A stretch of DNA of 64,000 nucleotides from Vagococcus_D sp963518325 (GCF_963518325.1 NZ_CAUQJB010000009.1:1-64000), one strand, 5' to 3'. Counted from the stretch's first letter, positions 51,834 through 61,088 are shown. Notes: generated by a model from the letters alone, not told the origin. A program made the numbers and translations.

Positions 51834-54362
51834 ATGCAAGTGTTAGGGTGGCTAAAAAAACGTGCCAAACTGTTTAAATTTATCTTTTTACTATCGGTTA
51901 GTGTGATCGTAGTAAGAGAAGTGTTGACGATTGCTAAAACCACGTCTTTATCTCAACTACAGGATGTATTAGCGACACTTCATCCTCTGGCGGTTGTAGC
52001 CATGGGTATTATTGGTCTGGTTGCTGTGATGCCAATGTTATTATATGATGTGATTTTAACGGGTTTATTGCCTGAAAACCCAACTCTGCCTTATGTTTTG
52101 CAAACCAGTTGGATTACCAACACTATCAATAATCTTTGTGGTTTTGGTGGGTTGATTAGTACGGGGTTACGGACACAGTTTTATGGAAAAAAGACGGAAG
52201 GCAAAGAATTGCTGAAAGCTTTATCGAAAGTTCTGCTTTTCTTTATGTCAGGAGTATCCATTTATTGTATGATCTCGTTATTGATTCTGTGGTCGGGCCA
52301 AGGTGGTCCATTCTTGCATAAATACTGGCCTTGGTTGGCTGGTGGCAGTCTTTATTTCCCACTATTGTTACTAGTTACCCATCGAAGTGAAGCAGGCTTT
52401 TTTGACGATTTAACGGTAAAAATCGAAGGTCAGTTGGTGGGAACTTCTTTTCTAGAATGGACAGGCGTTTTGACGGCCTTTATTAGTGTGGGAAAATTAA
52501 TGGGAATAGAGTTTTCCATTGGCAAGATTATTCCCCTTTATATTGCTTGTTCAATCATTGGGATGATTTCCATGATACCAGGGGCTTTAGGTAGTTTTGA
52601 TGTGATGATTTTATTGGGGTTATCAGCTTTAGGCATCCCGCATGAAACAGCAGTCATTTGGATTTTACTGTACCGTCTTTTTTATTATCTCATTCCTTTT
52701 GGAATTGGTTTATTACTGTTGACACATAATGTTGGCGGACAATTTAATCAACGGTACAATGGCATTCCTAAAGAGGCAGCTAGTAAGGTGGCTCATTATG
52801 CTTTAGTGACAGCTTTGTATGTGGCGGGAATCTTATTAGTCTTATCAGCAACGATTCCAGAAGCCTTTAGTGATTACCCTGTAATTGGCAAACTGAATCC
52901 AGCTTCTTTTCACTTTTTAACTCAAACCCCTAGTTTAATTATTGGTTTCTTACTCTTAGCCATGGGACGAGGAGCGGCTCAAAAGGTAAAAAAAACCTTT
53001 ATGCCAACAGTTATTTTGCTTAGTGCCTCGATTATCTACGTTATTTGGAAAGAGTTTTCGTGGGCACTTGTTGTTATTTTAATGTTAGTGTTACTGTTTG
53101 TGCTGTTTTCCAGAAGTCAGTTTTACCGTGAAAGGTTGGTCTACTCATGGGAAATGTTGACCTTTGATGGCGTATTATATAGTGGGTTAGCCCTCTTGTA
53201 TGTGATTATCGGCGTGTATAATTTGCCTAACAGACATCATCGCGTAAGGCATGATTTTTTGATTTTCCCTTCTGAACACATGTGGTTGTTGGGATTACTA
53301 ACGATTGTGATAACAGCCACTTTATTGCTTATCTTTGGTCATTATTTATCCAAAAGCGACATTACCTTAGGTGAAACTGTTAATCAGGAAAAAGTGATGG
53401 GGCTACTCGATGAGTATGGTGGCAACGAGACGAGCCAGCTGATTTTTTTAGGAGATAAACGATTATTTTTTTATGAAAATTCGACTGGTAAACCAGTTGT
53501 GGTGTTCCAATACAAATTAAAAGCGGACAAGTGCATGGTCATGGGGGAACCAGTAGGAGATCCTGCTTATTTCTTAGAGGCGATTGAAGCTTTTATGGCA
53601 GCGGCGGATCTTTTGAGCTATCGGTTAGTCTTTTATGAAGTGCAGGAGTCTTTTGTTATGTTGCTCCATGAGCATGGTTTTGATTTCTTGAAAATGGGTG
53701 AAGAGGCTTATGTGGATGTCCAAAATTTCAGCTTATCAGGAAAAAAATTAAAAGGAGTTCGTTCTTTGCTGAATAAAATGGAGCGGGAACATTTTCAGTT
53801 TGAATTAATACAACCGCCTTTTTCAGCGGGAGTTGTCTCTCAGTTACGGAGTATCTCCGATGAATGGTTGGAAGGTCAGGGGGAAAAGAGTTACTCCATG
53901 GGGTATTTTGACGAGGTTTACTTAAATCGGGCGCCGATCGCTGTGATAAAAAATCAAGGGCAACTTGTGGCTTTTGCGAATATTATGCCAACGTATAATA
54001 AGGAGCAAATGACCATTGACTTGATGCGCCATTATCGTGACGCCCCTTCAGGTGTGATGGACAGTTTGTTTACCAATTTGTTTGATGTGGCGAAAGAACA
54101 AGGTTATCAGTATTTCAATATGGGGATGGCACCGTTGGCGAATGTTGGTTATGCGAAAAACAGTTTTTTTCAAGAACGGGTGGCCCATTATATATACGAG
54201 TACGGTACTCATTTTTATTCGTTTCAGGGACTACGTAATTATAAGAGTAAGTATGCCACTCGCTGGGTGGCGAAGTATACGGCTTATCCTAAAAACAGTT
54301 CACTCATTTACACCTTAATTCAGCTACTGATATTGGTGAATGCACCAAAGGATGACCATTAA
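51834..54362 (+). CDS. mprF: Phosphatidylglycerol lysyltransferase MprF
   Basis: 842 residues. The N-terminal 500 residues form the multi-pass flippase part, with about 13-14 hydrophobic segments and the conserved NNLCGFGGLISTGLR and MIPGALGSFDVMIL motifs. The C-terminal GNAT-like transferase domain has FQYKLKADKCMVMGEPVGD, DEWLEGQGEKSYSMGYFDE, MTIDLMRHY and YFNMGMAPL. It adds lysine from Lys-tRNA to phosphatidylglycerol and moves the product to the outer leaflet, lowering sensitivity to cationic peptides. Confidence 0.95.
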   Translation: MQVLGWLKKRAKLFKFIFLLSVSVIVVREVLTIAKTTSLSQLQDVLATLHPLAVVAMGIIGLVAVMPMLLYDVILTGLLPENPTLPYVLQTSWITNTINNLCGFGGLISTGLRTQFYGKKTEGKELLKALSKVLLFFMSGVSIYCMISLLILWSGQGGPFLHKYWPWLAGGSLYFPLLLLVTHRSEAGFFDDLTVKIEGQLVGTSFLEWTGVLTAFISVGKLMGIEFSIGKIIPLYIACSIIGMISMIPGALGSFDVMILLGLSALGIPHETAVIWILLYRLFYYLIPFGIGLLLLTHNVGGQFNQRYNGIPKEAASKVAHYALVTALYVAGILLVLSATIPEAFSDYPVIGKLNPASFHFLTQTPSLIIGFLLLAMGRGAAQKVKKTFMPTVILLSASIIYVIWKEFSWALVVILMLVLLFVLFSRSQFYRERLVYSWEMLTFDGVLYSGLALLYVIIGVYNLPNRHHRVRHDFLIFPSEHMWLLGLLTIVITATLLLIFGHYLSKSDITLGETVNQEKVMGLLDEYGGNETSQLIFLGDKRLFFYENSTGKPVVVFQYKLKADKCMVMGEPVGDPAYFLEAIEAFMAAADLLSYRLVFYEVQESFVMLLHEHGFDFLKMGEEAYVDVQNFSLSGKKLKGVRSLLNKMEREHFQFELIQPPFSAGVVSQLRSISDEWLEGQGEKSYSMGYFDEVYLNRAPIAVIKNQGQLVAFANIMPTYNKEQMTIDLMRHYRDAPSGVMDSLFTNLFDVAKEQGYQYFNMGMAPLANVGYAKNSFFQERVAHYIYEYGTHFYSFQGLRNYKSKYATRWVAKYTAYPKNSSLIYTLIQLLILVNAPKDDH

Positions 54363-54367
54363 TTATA

Positions 54368-54403
54368 AACGCCCCGTTGCTGATGACGGGGCGTAATTTT
54401 TTC
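54368..54403 (+). terminator. Intrinsic terminator after mprF
   Basis: ACGCCCCGT pairs with ACGGGGCGT around an eight-base loop, followed by AATTTTTT. Confidence 0.88.
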
Positions 54404-54461
54404 TTAAGATCGGAGTAGGGGAGGGTGTTTTTGTTCAACATAGGTATAATTAAATGAGGCG

Positions 54462-54851
54462 GTGGTTAAAATAAGCAAAAAAAGAATGGGATACGGTATA
54501 TCTACGGTTTTGATTATGATTAGTGGCTTATTGGCACGAAAACTAGCTTTTCTTTTGCCAGAGGTCATCAACGATTATTTAGGTGATGCTTTATGGGCAT
54601 TAATGGTCTTTTGGGGATGTTGTTTCTTATTTCCTAATTTAAGTAATCTAAAGTTGATAATGATGGCACTGGTTTTTTGCTATTTGATTGAAGTTAGCCA
54701 GCTTTATCAGGGGGAATGGCTCAATCAGATTCGACGGACGACCTTAGGTGGTTTGATTTTAGGTTATGGGTTTCTATGGCGTGACTTGCTGTCCTATACG
54801 GTCGGTGTCTTACTTGGAGGTTTTATCAACAAACGAAACACCCATCCTTGA
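54462..54851 (+). CDS. DUF2809 membrane protein
   Basis: 129 residues with four hydrophobic segments (GISTVLIMISGLLARKLAFLLP, LWALMVFWGCCFLFP, LIMMALVFCYLIEVSQLY, LLSYTVGVLLGGFI). The pattern GDALWALMVFW with EVSQLYQ and the central RRTTLGGLILGYGF matches the DUF2809 family of small integral membrane proteins with unknown function. The GTG at 54462 lacks a clear ribosome site and sits only about 13 bp after a TATAAT at 54444-54449. The message may therefore be nearly leaderless, or translation may start at ATG 54486. Confidence 0.7.
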   Translation: MVKISKKRMGYGISTVLIMISGLLARKLAFLLPEVINDYLGDALWALMVFWGCCFLFPNLSNLKLIMMALVFCYLIEVSQLYQGEWLNQIRRTTLGGLILGYGFLWRDLLSYTVGVLLGGFINKRNTHP

Positions 54852-54869
54852 AAAAAGGATGGGTGTTTT
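54836..54869. terminator. Bidirectional terminator, DUF2809 / telA
   Basis: AAACACCCATCCTT pairs with AAGGATGGGTGTTT around a short A-rich loop. It includes the DUF2809 stop codon and ends three bases before the telA stop. Convergent genes share it. Confidence 0.88.
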
Positions 54870-54871
54870 GA

Positions 54872-56092
54872 TTACTGGGTCATTTCCAGTAATTTATTTT
54901 TCAAATCGTTTTCCATATTGGCCAGCTCAATTTCGGCAGCACGTCGTTTATCTTTACCTTCTTTTTGGATCCGAATGGTTTCTTGGATAGTTTCAACCAA
55001 GTCATTCTGAGTTTTTTGCAAGGTTTCAATATCGACGATGCCACGTTCATTTTCTTGGGCGGTCTCAATCGCAGAAATTTTCAACATTTCTGAGTTTTTC
55101 TTCAGTAAATCGTTTGTGGTTTCTGATACTTGACGTTGAGCTGTGACTGCATCTTTTTGACGTAGTAGGGTCAACGCAATCGCTACCTGGTTTTTCCATA
55201 AGGGAATCGCCGTGTTGATAGAGGCTTGGATTTTTTCTGCTAGAGCCTGATTAGTATTTTGAATTAAACGAATTTGAGGCGCTTGTTGAATGGTGATTTG
55301 ACGTGCTAGGTTTAAGTCATAGGTCCGTTTGTCTAAACGATCTAAAAATTGATTTAAATCATTGACGGTCTGAACATCCATTTGATCTCCTGTTTGTTCA
55401 GCGTGCTTCATAGCTGCGGGAATTAACTCACGTTGTAATTCGTCCATCTTAACTTCACCAGCGGCGATGTAAATGTTAAGAGCATCGAAGTAATCTTTGT
55501 TTTTGTGATACAGCTGTTCTAGCATGACATTATCGCTTAATAAACCATTTTTTTCTTTATCTAATTTAACGGCAATTTTATCAATTTGAGCACCAATTTT
55601 TTGATACTTGGCAGTGATTTCATAAATGGACTCTTTAACCTTGCCAAACATCCGCTTAAAGACATTTGACTCTTGTGCTTGTAGCTCTGAAGGACTGGCC
55701 TCATTTAAACGATACATCAATTCATTAAGTGAATCACCTAAAGGACCGATATCCTGATTTTGAACGTGATTTAACATGGAGTGAGAAAACTCCCCTAGTT
55801 TTTGTTGCGCGGCGGCACCATAACTTAAGACTGCTTGTGAATCGGTGACGTCAATTTGTGAGGCCAGTTCCCGTGCTTGGCGTTGACGGTCTTCAGGTAA
55901 ACGGTCCAACAATTTAGGTGCTTCCTTTAAGTTAGATAATTCATTAATCTCACTCTTTTGACCGGTTGTTAAGTTGGCGCTATTTGGATCTATAAAAGGG
56001 TTACTCAGTAAATCATCTAGTGTGCTTGTCACTGGCGTTGCTTGTTTAATCGGCTCAGTGGTCACTTCATCAAAATTTAATTCATCTGACAT
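54872..56092 (-). CDS. telA: Toxic anion resistance protein (TelA family)
   Basis: 406 residues, almost entirely helical and soluble. A disordered acidic N-terminus (to about 60) is followed by the TelA domain with conserved LNEASPSELQAQESNVFKRMFGKVKESI, KEKNGLLSDNVMLEQLYHKN and RLDKRTYDLNLARQITIQQAPQIRLIQ segments. Named for tellurite resistance in some species, its cellular function in Firmicutes is uncertain; it is linked to envelope stress and antimicrobial tolerance in Listeria and others. It lies three bases after xpaC, in one operon. Confidence 0.92.
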   Translation of the reverse strand: MSDELNFDEVTTEPIKQATPVTSTLDDLLSNPFIDPNSANLTTGQKSEINELSNLKEAPKLLDRLPEDRQRQARELASQIDVTDSQAVLSYGAAAQQKLGEFSHSMLNHVQNQDIGPLGDSLNELMYRLNEASPSELQAQESNVFKRMFGKVKESIYEITAKYQKIGAQIDKIAVKLDKEKNGLLSDNVMLEQLYHKNKDYFDALNIYIAAGEVKMDELQRELIPAAMKHAEQTGDQMDVQTVNDLNQFLDRLDKRTYDLNLARQITIQQAPQIRLIQNTNQALAEKIQASINTAIPLWKNQVAIALTLLRQKDAVTAQRQVSETTNDLLKKNSEMLKISAIETAQENERGIVDIETLQKTQNDLVETIQETIRIQKEGKDKRRAAEIELANMENDLKNKLLEMTQ

Positions 56093-56095
56093 ACA

Positions 56096-56791
56096 TTAAT
56101 TCTCCTCTTTCTCAGTATAAGCCATTTTTTCTTGATTCATCTGTTCTCTTGAGAGGTTTTGTTTCGCTAAAGTGATTTCAACATCCAGTTCATCTAAATC
56201 GTCTGACATAAAACGCTCATAATCGGATACGAGCAATTTAGAGACTTCATCAATCACATTGGAGCTTTTTTCCAAGGCATCGTAAGTATTTTTAGTTTTA
56301 ATGTCGTGGGCGTTAATCTCAAGATACTTGTTAGTTAAGTCTACCAAATTAGGTAGGTGATTGTAAAGAAAGCGGTCAGCTAAATGTAATTTTGTTGGTT
56401 CTTTAACGAGTTCTTTAAACATGGCTTTAGCAGCTTTGACCGTGTCATTACGTAAATCAATGGCTTTTAATTTGGCGACAGCATTCATGTTGTCTTCCAA
56501 TTGAACAATTTGTTTTTTTGCATGGGCCATGGTTTCACGGAAAAAGGCGATTTGCTGATCGTCCATGCCTAATTCCTGATAGTGTTGTTCCTTTTGAATG
56601 GAGACGATTGGAACGCTATCGTTGGTTTTTTTATTTTTAGGCAACATCTTTGTCATAACTTTTAACAGGGCTAAGAGAATTCCGACGATAATTAAAGCAC
56701 CCAAAATGCTACCAGTGTCATCCAAGACCACAAAGAAACCAACTACAGCAAGTATATAGACGACAAATTTTGAGATTCTTTTTATATTCAT
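56096..56791 (-). CDS. xpaC: XpaC-like membrane protein
   Basis: 231 residues from ATG 56791; an in-frame GTG at 56803 overlaps the GGAG ribosome site and is unlikely. Two hydrophobic segments near the N-terminus (FVVYILAVVGFFVVLDD and LGALIIVGILLALLKVM) are followed by a helical cytoplasmic domain ending in charged residues. The family is named after a 5-bromo-4-chloroindolyl-phosphate hydrolysis phenotype in Bacillus subtilis and routinely pairs with TelA. The biochemical role is unknown. Confidence 0.88.
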   Translation of the reverse strand: MNIKRISKFVVYILAVVGFFVVLDDTGSILGALIIVGILLALLKVMTKMLPKNKKTNDSVPIVSIQKEQHYQELGMDDQQIAFFRETMAHAKKQIVQLEDNMNAVAKLKAIDLRNDTVKAAKAMFKELVKEPTKLHLADRFLYNHLPNLVDLTNKYLEINAHDIKTKNTYDALEKSSNVIDEVSKLLVSDYERFMSDDLDELDVEITLAKQNLSREQMNQEKMAYTEKEEN

Positions 56792-57153
56792 TTTAACTTT
56801 CACTCCAATTCCGTTTGATTAACTTCCATGAATCTATTTTAGCACAGAAGTAGGTCGGAAGGGTATCAGTCGGAAGTTTGATTTAAATCAAACTTAGGAC
56901 TTAGTTAAGAAAAAATTTACTATTGGCCGAAAAATGATACTTCTATAGTAGGTTTCTGTTAAAATAGGCTATATCAGCCTTTTGAGATTATTGAAAACAG
57001 GTATTGGCAATGGTCGCAAGTGATTTTTAGGGAACTAACAATAACGTAAGTTGACTTATTGCTTAAGTAATTGAAAAAAAGACCAGTAAACGGTATGATT
57101 AGGACAAGAAAAACTGACGTTACTGTTTGGGCGTCAGATTGTGAGGGTAAAGC
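56792..57153. promoter_or_regulatory. Divergent xpaC / nudF intergenic region with nudF promoter
   Basis: No gene in 362 bp. For the plus strand, TTGAAA (57071-57076) and TATGAT (57094-57099) are exactly 17 bp apart, a good housekeeping promoter about 50 bp before nudF. On the minus strand TGCTAAAAT near 56833-56841 is a possible extended -10 for xpaC-telA. Nothing else was recognised. Confidence 0.6.
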
Positions 57154-57714
57154 ATGAAATTTGAAGAGTTTGAAGAAGTAACAGTCAAGCGTGAGACGCT
57201 GTTTTCAGGTCAGATTATAGAGCTGGCTGTCGACGATGTTCGGTTACCAAATGGTGAGTTGGCCAAAAGGGAATTAGTCTTTCACAATGGGGCTGTAGGT
57301 ATTATTGCCATAACAGCAGATGAGCGGATCGTGTTAGTCAAGCAGTTCCGTAAGCCATTGGAAAAAGTGATTTTAGAAATCCCGGCAGGTAAAATTGACG
57401 ACACTGATGGCAATACCTTGGAAACAGCTCAACGTGAATTAGAAGAAGAGACCGGATTTCAAGGGAACAATTGGGAATTTGTGATTGAGTTTTCCTCAGC
57501 CCCGGGTTTTACGAATGAGATTTTGTATATCTACCAAGCTACGGGTCTGAAGAAAGTTGACAATCCGTTGCCACAAGATGAGGATGAATTAATCGAACTT
57601 CATTACTTGACCTTGGCAGAAGCCAAAGCGGCAATTGCCTCAGGGGAGATTTATGACGGGAAAACCATCTTAGCTATTCAGTATTGGGAATTAATGCAAT
57701 TACGCGGCAAGTAA
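57154..57714 (+). CDS. nudF: ADP-ribose pyrophosphatase (Nudix)
   Basis: 186 residues. The Nudix box runs from GKIDDTDG through TAQRELEEETGF (about 90-113), with REXXEE metal ligands intact. Upstream VLVKQFRKPLEKVILEIPAG and downstream SAPGFTNEILYIYQA are ADP-ribose-hydrolase subfamily features. It hydrolyses ADP-ribose to AMP and ribose 5-phosphate in the cytoplasm. It is first in a run leading to mtnN, an order common in Lactobacillales. Confidence 0.92.
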   Translation: MKFEEFEEVTVKRETLFSGQIIELAVDDVRLPNGELAKRELVFHNGAVGIIAITADERIVLVKQFRKPLEKVILEIPAGKIDDTDGNTLETAQRELEEETGFQGNNWEFVIEFSSAPGFTNEILYIYQATGLKKVDNPLPQDEDELIELHYLTLAEAKAAIASGEIYDGKTILAIQYWELMQLRGK

Positions 57715-57758
57715 GTTCAAGAGGGGTCATCTGGAAGTTTATATTGGGAGGTGCAGTC

Positions 57759-58046
57759 ATGTCTAAGAAGGAACCGTTATTAACCCGTGCCAAGATTCGG
57801 GAACTGAAAGAGCAAGAAAGTAAGCTAAACAAACTCAAAGAGCTGGAATTACAAAAGCAATTCGAAGCTCAAGAGAAGAAGATTGGCAAACTCTTTTCTA
57901 AAGAAAAGAAAAAGGTCAAATCGGTTAAAGGCAGCCGTGCCGTTCAAACTGAAAAAATCCATGAACGCAGTAGTTTTTTAACCAAAGCAATTATTATTGT
58001 GGTGTTATTATTGGTAATGATGTTTTTAGCGGTCAAGTATTTATAG
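57759..58046 (+). CDS. Small coiled-coil protein with C-terminal membrane helix
   Basis: 95 residues from ATG 57759, seven bases after GGGAGG. A highly charged, Lys/Glu-rich helical N-terminus (LTRAKIRELKEQESKLNKLKELE) is followed by one hydrophobic segment at the C-terminus (AIIIVVLLLVMMFLAVKYL), so it is probably tail-anchored. It lies between nudF and mtnN, as small proteins of this kind often do in enterococci. Function unknown. Confidence 0.75.
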   Translation: MSKKEPLLTRAKIRELKEQESKLNKLKELELQKQFEAQEKKIGKLFSKEKKKVKSVKGSRAVQTEKIHERSSFLTKAIIIVVLLLVMMFLAVKYL

Positions 58047-58061
58047 AGAGGAATTAAATCA

Positions 58062-58751
58062 GTGAAAATTGGAATTATTGGGGCAATGTCAGAAGAAATT
58101 CGTTTGTTGCGAGCAGTGATGAGTCAGCAAACGGAGTGGAGCGAAGCAGGAGCCACGTTTATTTCGGGAGAGATTGGTGAGCGTCAAGTAGTGGTAGTTG
58201 AGTCTGGGATCGGCAAAGTGCTAGCCGCCGTGACGACGACTTTGCTAATCAGCCATTATCAAGTAGATGTGGTGATTAACACAGGTTCAGCAGGCGGGAT
58301 TGGGGAAGGCTTGGCAATTGGTGATGTGGTGATCTCCAATAAGCTAGCTTATTTCGATGCAGATGTGACGGCTTTTGGTTATGCCATGGGGCAGATGGCT
58401 GGTATGCCTCTTTATTACGAGGCAGATTCTAAATTAATTGCTCAAACGGAGCAAGCGGCTCAGGCAAATGGCTTAAAAACTCGCACCGGTTTAATTGTCA
58501 CTGGGGATACCTTTGTTGATAAACAGGATAAAATTGATCTAATTAAAGGCTACTTCCCTGATGTACTGGCCAACGAAATGGAAGGGGCGGCGATTGCCCA
58601 TGTTGCTCATCAATTCAAGGTGCCTTTTGTGGTGATTCGTGCCATGAGTGATGTAGGGGATGAATCAGCAAGTGTTAATTTTGATGAATTTATTGTGGAA
58701 GCAGGACGGAAATCGGCTGAGATGGTGATTGCTTTAGTGAAATCACTTTAG
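58062..58751 (+). CDS. mtnN: 5'-methylthioadenosine/S-adenosylhomocysteine nucleosidase
   Basis: 229 residues from a GTG start, matching the usual MKIGIIGAMSEEI opening. Catalytic Glu lies in EEIRLLR, the substrate segment in NTGSAGGIGEGLAIGDVVIS, ribose-binding in ANEMEGAAIAHVA, and the catalytic Asp in RAMSDVGDE. It cleaves adenine from MTA and SAH, recycling methyl-cycle products and supplying the autoinducer-2 precursor when LuxS is present. It is 16 bp after the small membrane protein gene. Confidence 0.95.
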   Translation: MKIGIIGAMSEEIRLLRAVMSQQTEWSEAGATFISGEIGERQVVVVESGIGKVLAAVTTTLLISHYQVDVVINTGSAGGIGEGLAIGDVVISNKLAYFDADVTAFGYAMGQMAGMPLYYEADSKLIAQTEQAAQANGLKTRTGLIVTGDTFVDKQDKIDLIKGYFPDVLANEMEGAAIAHVAHQFKVPFVVIRAMSDVGDESASVNFDEFIVEAGRKSAEMVIALVKSL

Positions 58752-58769
58752 AAGAGAGAGGGGATTGTG

Positions 58770-59315
58770 ATGAAAGCATTACTGTCAATTGATTATACAG
58801 AAGACTTTGTGGCGACTGATGGGGCTCTGACTACAGGAGAAGCAGGGCAGGGGATTGAAGAAGCCTTAGTTGAGATAACTCGAAACTTTATCGAGAACGG
58901 TGAGTTTGTGGCTTTTGCGATTGATGCTCATGATCCAAATGATCAGTATCATCCAGAAAATAAGCTCTTTCCACCTCATAACGTCATCGGAACGGATGGC
59001 CGCCATTTATATGGAAAATTGGCCCCATTATACGACGCTAATCGAGACAAAGAGACCGTTTATTGGTTTGATAAACGACACTATTCCGCCTTTAGTGGGA
59101 CAGATTTGGATATTCGTCTTCGTGAGCGTGGGATAACAGAGGTGCATATAACAGGTGTTTGTACAGATATCTGTGTCTTGCATACTGCCGTTGACGCTTA
59201 TAATTTAGGGTATCAGATTGTCATTCACGAAAAGGCTGTTCAAAGCTTTGATGCTCAGGGACATGAATGGGCGTTAAGACATTTTAAGAATACCTTAGGT
59301 GCGGTGATTGTTTAA
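58770..59315 (+). CDS. Isochorismatase-family cysteine hydrolase (nicotinamidase-like)
   Basis: 181 residues; ATG 58770 follows GAGAGGGG. The catalytic Asp is in SIDYTEDF (Asp8), the Lys in the segment YWFDKRHYSAF, and the Cys in ITGVCTDICVLHTA. The metal-ligand segment AFAIDAHDPNDQYHPE is typical of nicotinamidases (His/Asp set). It probably deamidates nicotinamide or a similar amide. It is the last gene before a strong terminator, 18 bp after mtnN. Confidence 0.87.
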   Translation: MKALLSIDYTEDFVATDGALTTGEAGQGIEEALVEITRNFIENGEFVAFAIDAHDPNDQYHPENKLFPPHNVIGTDGRHLYGKLAPLYDANRDKETVYWFDKRHYSAFSGTDLDIRLRERGITEVHITGVCTDICVLHTAVDAYNLGYQIVIHEKAVQSFDAQGHEWALRHFKNTLGAVIV

Positions 59316-59376
59316 TGGCCATCCAGTAAATGAATAAACAACATGTATTTAGTCATAGAATAAGCTTTAGGGTAGC

Positions 59377-59417
59377 AAAAACGCCAAGAGAGTAGTCGCT
59401 CTCTTGGCGTTTTTTTC
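59377..59417 (+). terminator. Intrinsic terminator after the nudF-mtnN operon
   Basis: AAAACGCCAAGAGAG pairs with CTCTCTTGGCGTTTT around a loop of about six bases, followed by T residues. Confidence 0.9.
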
Positions 59418-59550
59418 TGCCTGTGAACCGTGAAGCAGATCGCTGATCTTAAAGTTTCTGGTCATGCTCAATCATCTAATTCGTTCTGTTATCCTTATCA
59501 AACAAAAGGGTGCTATACTAAGCGTAACAAAGGAGAAATGAGGGGTTGAA

Positions 59551-60309
59551 ATGGGTGAAAAAGGTGTGAGTTTAACAGGCGCGTATCCCTCCATTAATGG
59601 CTCATATGGTGGAAATCAGGAATGGTTTCGTGATGACGTCTTCAGTAACGGTGACTTGATTCGTTTTGGTGGCTGTGGGTTGATTAGCATGGCAGATACT
59701 CTGTTATATCTAGCCAGTCAGCACCAACTCTTGCAACCTTTGCCTGATTTGGTTCATGCTGATAAGTTGACAGCGTCAACTTATCAGTTGTTTGTAGAGT
59801 CCCTATTTTATCGATACTTACAGCCCTGGCGCAATCCTTTATTTAACCCAAAGCGTTATCGGCATGATGGCAATTTTGTTCTGGGCATTCAAGGCTGGCA
59901 ATTGCGTCGTGGCTTTAATCGTTTTTTTCAGCAACAGCAGAGTAAGTTTTATTCGACTAAAGGCAAGGCGGACTTTCAGCAATTAATTCAGCAGCAGGTG
60001 ATGAATAATCGTCCAGTTCCCTTAATGATTGGACCAACGTTGGAGATGTTGCCCAAAGGACTTCGTTTTTTGGGTCGCCATGACTCCTCCGTGACGTATC
60101 ATATTTCTCATTTGAGTTCTAATTTACCACTGAAAGATGTGGCAGCTATCCCAACTATGATGAATGCTCACTGGGTGACAATCACTGGTTATTATGAAGA
60201 GGCAGGGAAAGCTTACGTGGTTATCTCTTCCTGGAGTGAGCCTTACTTAATGGATTTAACGGCCTATCTATCGGATCGTGACTGGATTGGTGGAATTATG
60301 ATTATCTAA
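59551..60309 (+). CDS. Papain-fold-like (C39-like) protein, unknown
   Basis: 252 residues with no signal peptide or membrane segment. Its GGCGLISMADT (Cys42) resembles the Cys helix of papain-fold and C39-like proteins, and NAHWVTITGYYEE (His207) resembles the catalytic His strand. A later SSWSEPY could carry the third residue. Between them is an unusual insertion with many aromatic and Gln residues (RRGFNRFFQQQQ). It is flanked by terminators, so it is a single-gene unit. I recognise no named family; a cysteine peptidase or transglutaminase-like activity is possible but unproven. Confidence 0.65.
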   Translation: MGEKGVSLTGAYPSINGSYGGNQEWFRDDVFSNGDLIRFGGCGLISMADTLLYLASQHQLLQPLPDLVHADKLTASTYQLFVESLFYRYLQPWRNPLFNPKRYRHDGNFVLGIQGWQLRRGFNRFFQQQQSKFYSTKGKADFQQLIQQQVMNNRPVPLMIGPTLEMLPKGLRFLGRHDSSVTYHISHLSSNLPLKDVAAIPTMMNAHWVTITGYYEEAGKAYVVISSWSEPYLMDLTAYLSDRDWIGGIMII

Positions 60310-60340
60310 AAAAGCAAGTTGCCGAGGCAACTTGCTTTTT
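60308..60340. terminator. Convergent intrinsic terminator
   Basis: AAAAAGCAAGTTGCC pairs with GGCAACTTGCTTTTT around a two-base loop. It overlaps the 3' ends of both convergent genes. Confidence 0.88.
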
Positions 60341-61088
60341 AATCTTTTAAATTTAGTTGTTTTCGCATCTCTTTGCCAATCAGCTCAAGGGTATAAAGAG
60401 CTGGTAGTTGAGAGGTAATATTGGCATCCTGGTATTGTTCTTTATTAATGTAATAAGGAATATTAGCGTCCGACAACTTGGCAATCGTTGACTTGGCACT
60501 GTTCGTAATGGAAACAATTTTCGCATTGTGAAGCTTTAGTTGATGAATGTTTTTAATGATTTCCTTGTTCTCACCGTCAACCGAGACGATGAAGAGGCAG
60601 AGTTTTTTTGAGACCTGATCGGACATGTAATACAGAGGATGATTAGCCAAATCGTCAATGTGAATAGACATTAAGAAGAGTGATGAAAAGTACAAAGAAC
60701 CATACTGTGCCATTATTTTTGAGGCACCAACACCGACGAAGACCGTCAGTTCCGACTCTTCCAAAATATCACATACTTTCTGAATGGCTGCTTGAAACTC
60801 AGGCTGAGCCGTTCGGGTTAGAAAATCGATATAGGTGGTTTCATCTGTTCGATCGATATGAATCAATTGCTGGTCTTTGCGGAACATCCGTAGTTTAATC
60901 CGAAACTCTGAAAAACCATGACAGTCAAACTTACGACAAAAACGCAAAATGGTTGTGGTGCTGTAGTGAACCTCATCTGCCAGATCTCGTATTCGCATGT
61001 AAATCACCTTGTCAATATTACTAGTAATATAATTATAAATATCCATTTCAGTATCGTTCAACTCAACCATTTCATCTAAAAATAACAT
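60339..61088 (-). CDS. MurR/RpiR-family regulator
   Basis: 249 residues from ATG 61088, seven bases after GGAGG; upstream in-frame codons read through that site. The N-terminal RpiR helix-turn-helix (MVELNDTEMDIYNYI, then RIRDLADEVHYSTTTILRFCRKFDCHGFSEF) is followed by a SIS sugar-phosphate isomerase-like sensor (VFVGVGASKIMAQYGSLYFSS, KLCLFIVSVDGENKEIIKNI). It diverges from a PTS permease gene and likely regulates it through a phosphosugar. Confidence 0.9.
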   Translation of the reverse strand: MLFLDEMVELNDTEMDIYNYITSNIDKVIYMRIRDLADEVHYSTTTILRFCRKFDCHGFSEFRIKLRMFRKDQQLIHIDRTDETTYIDFLTRTAQPEFQAAIQKVCDILEESELTVFVGVGASKIMAQYGSLYFSSLFLMSIHIDDLANHPLYYMSDQVSKKLCLFIVSVDGENKEIIKNIHQLKLHNAKIVSITNSAKSTIAKLSDANIPYYINKEQYQDANITSQLPALYTLELIGKEMRKQLNLKD

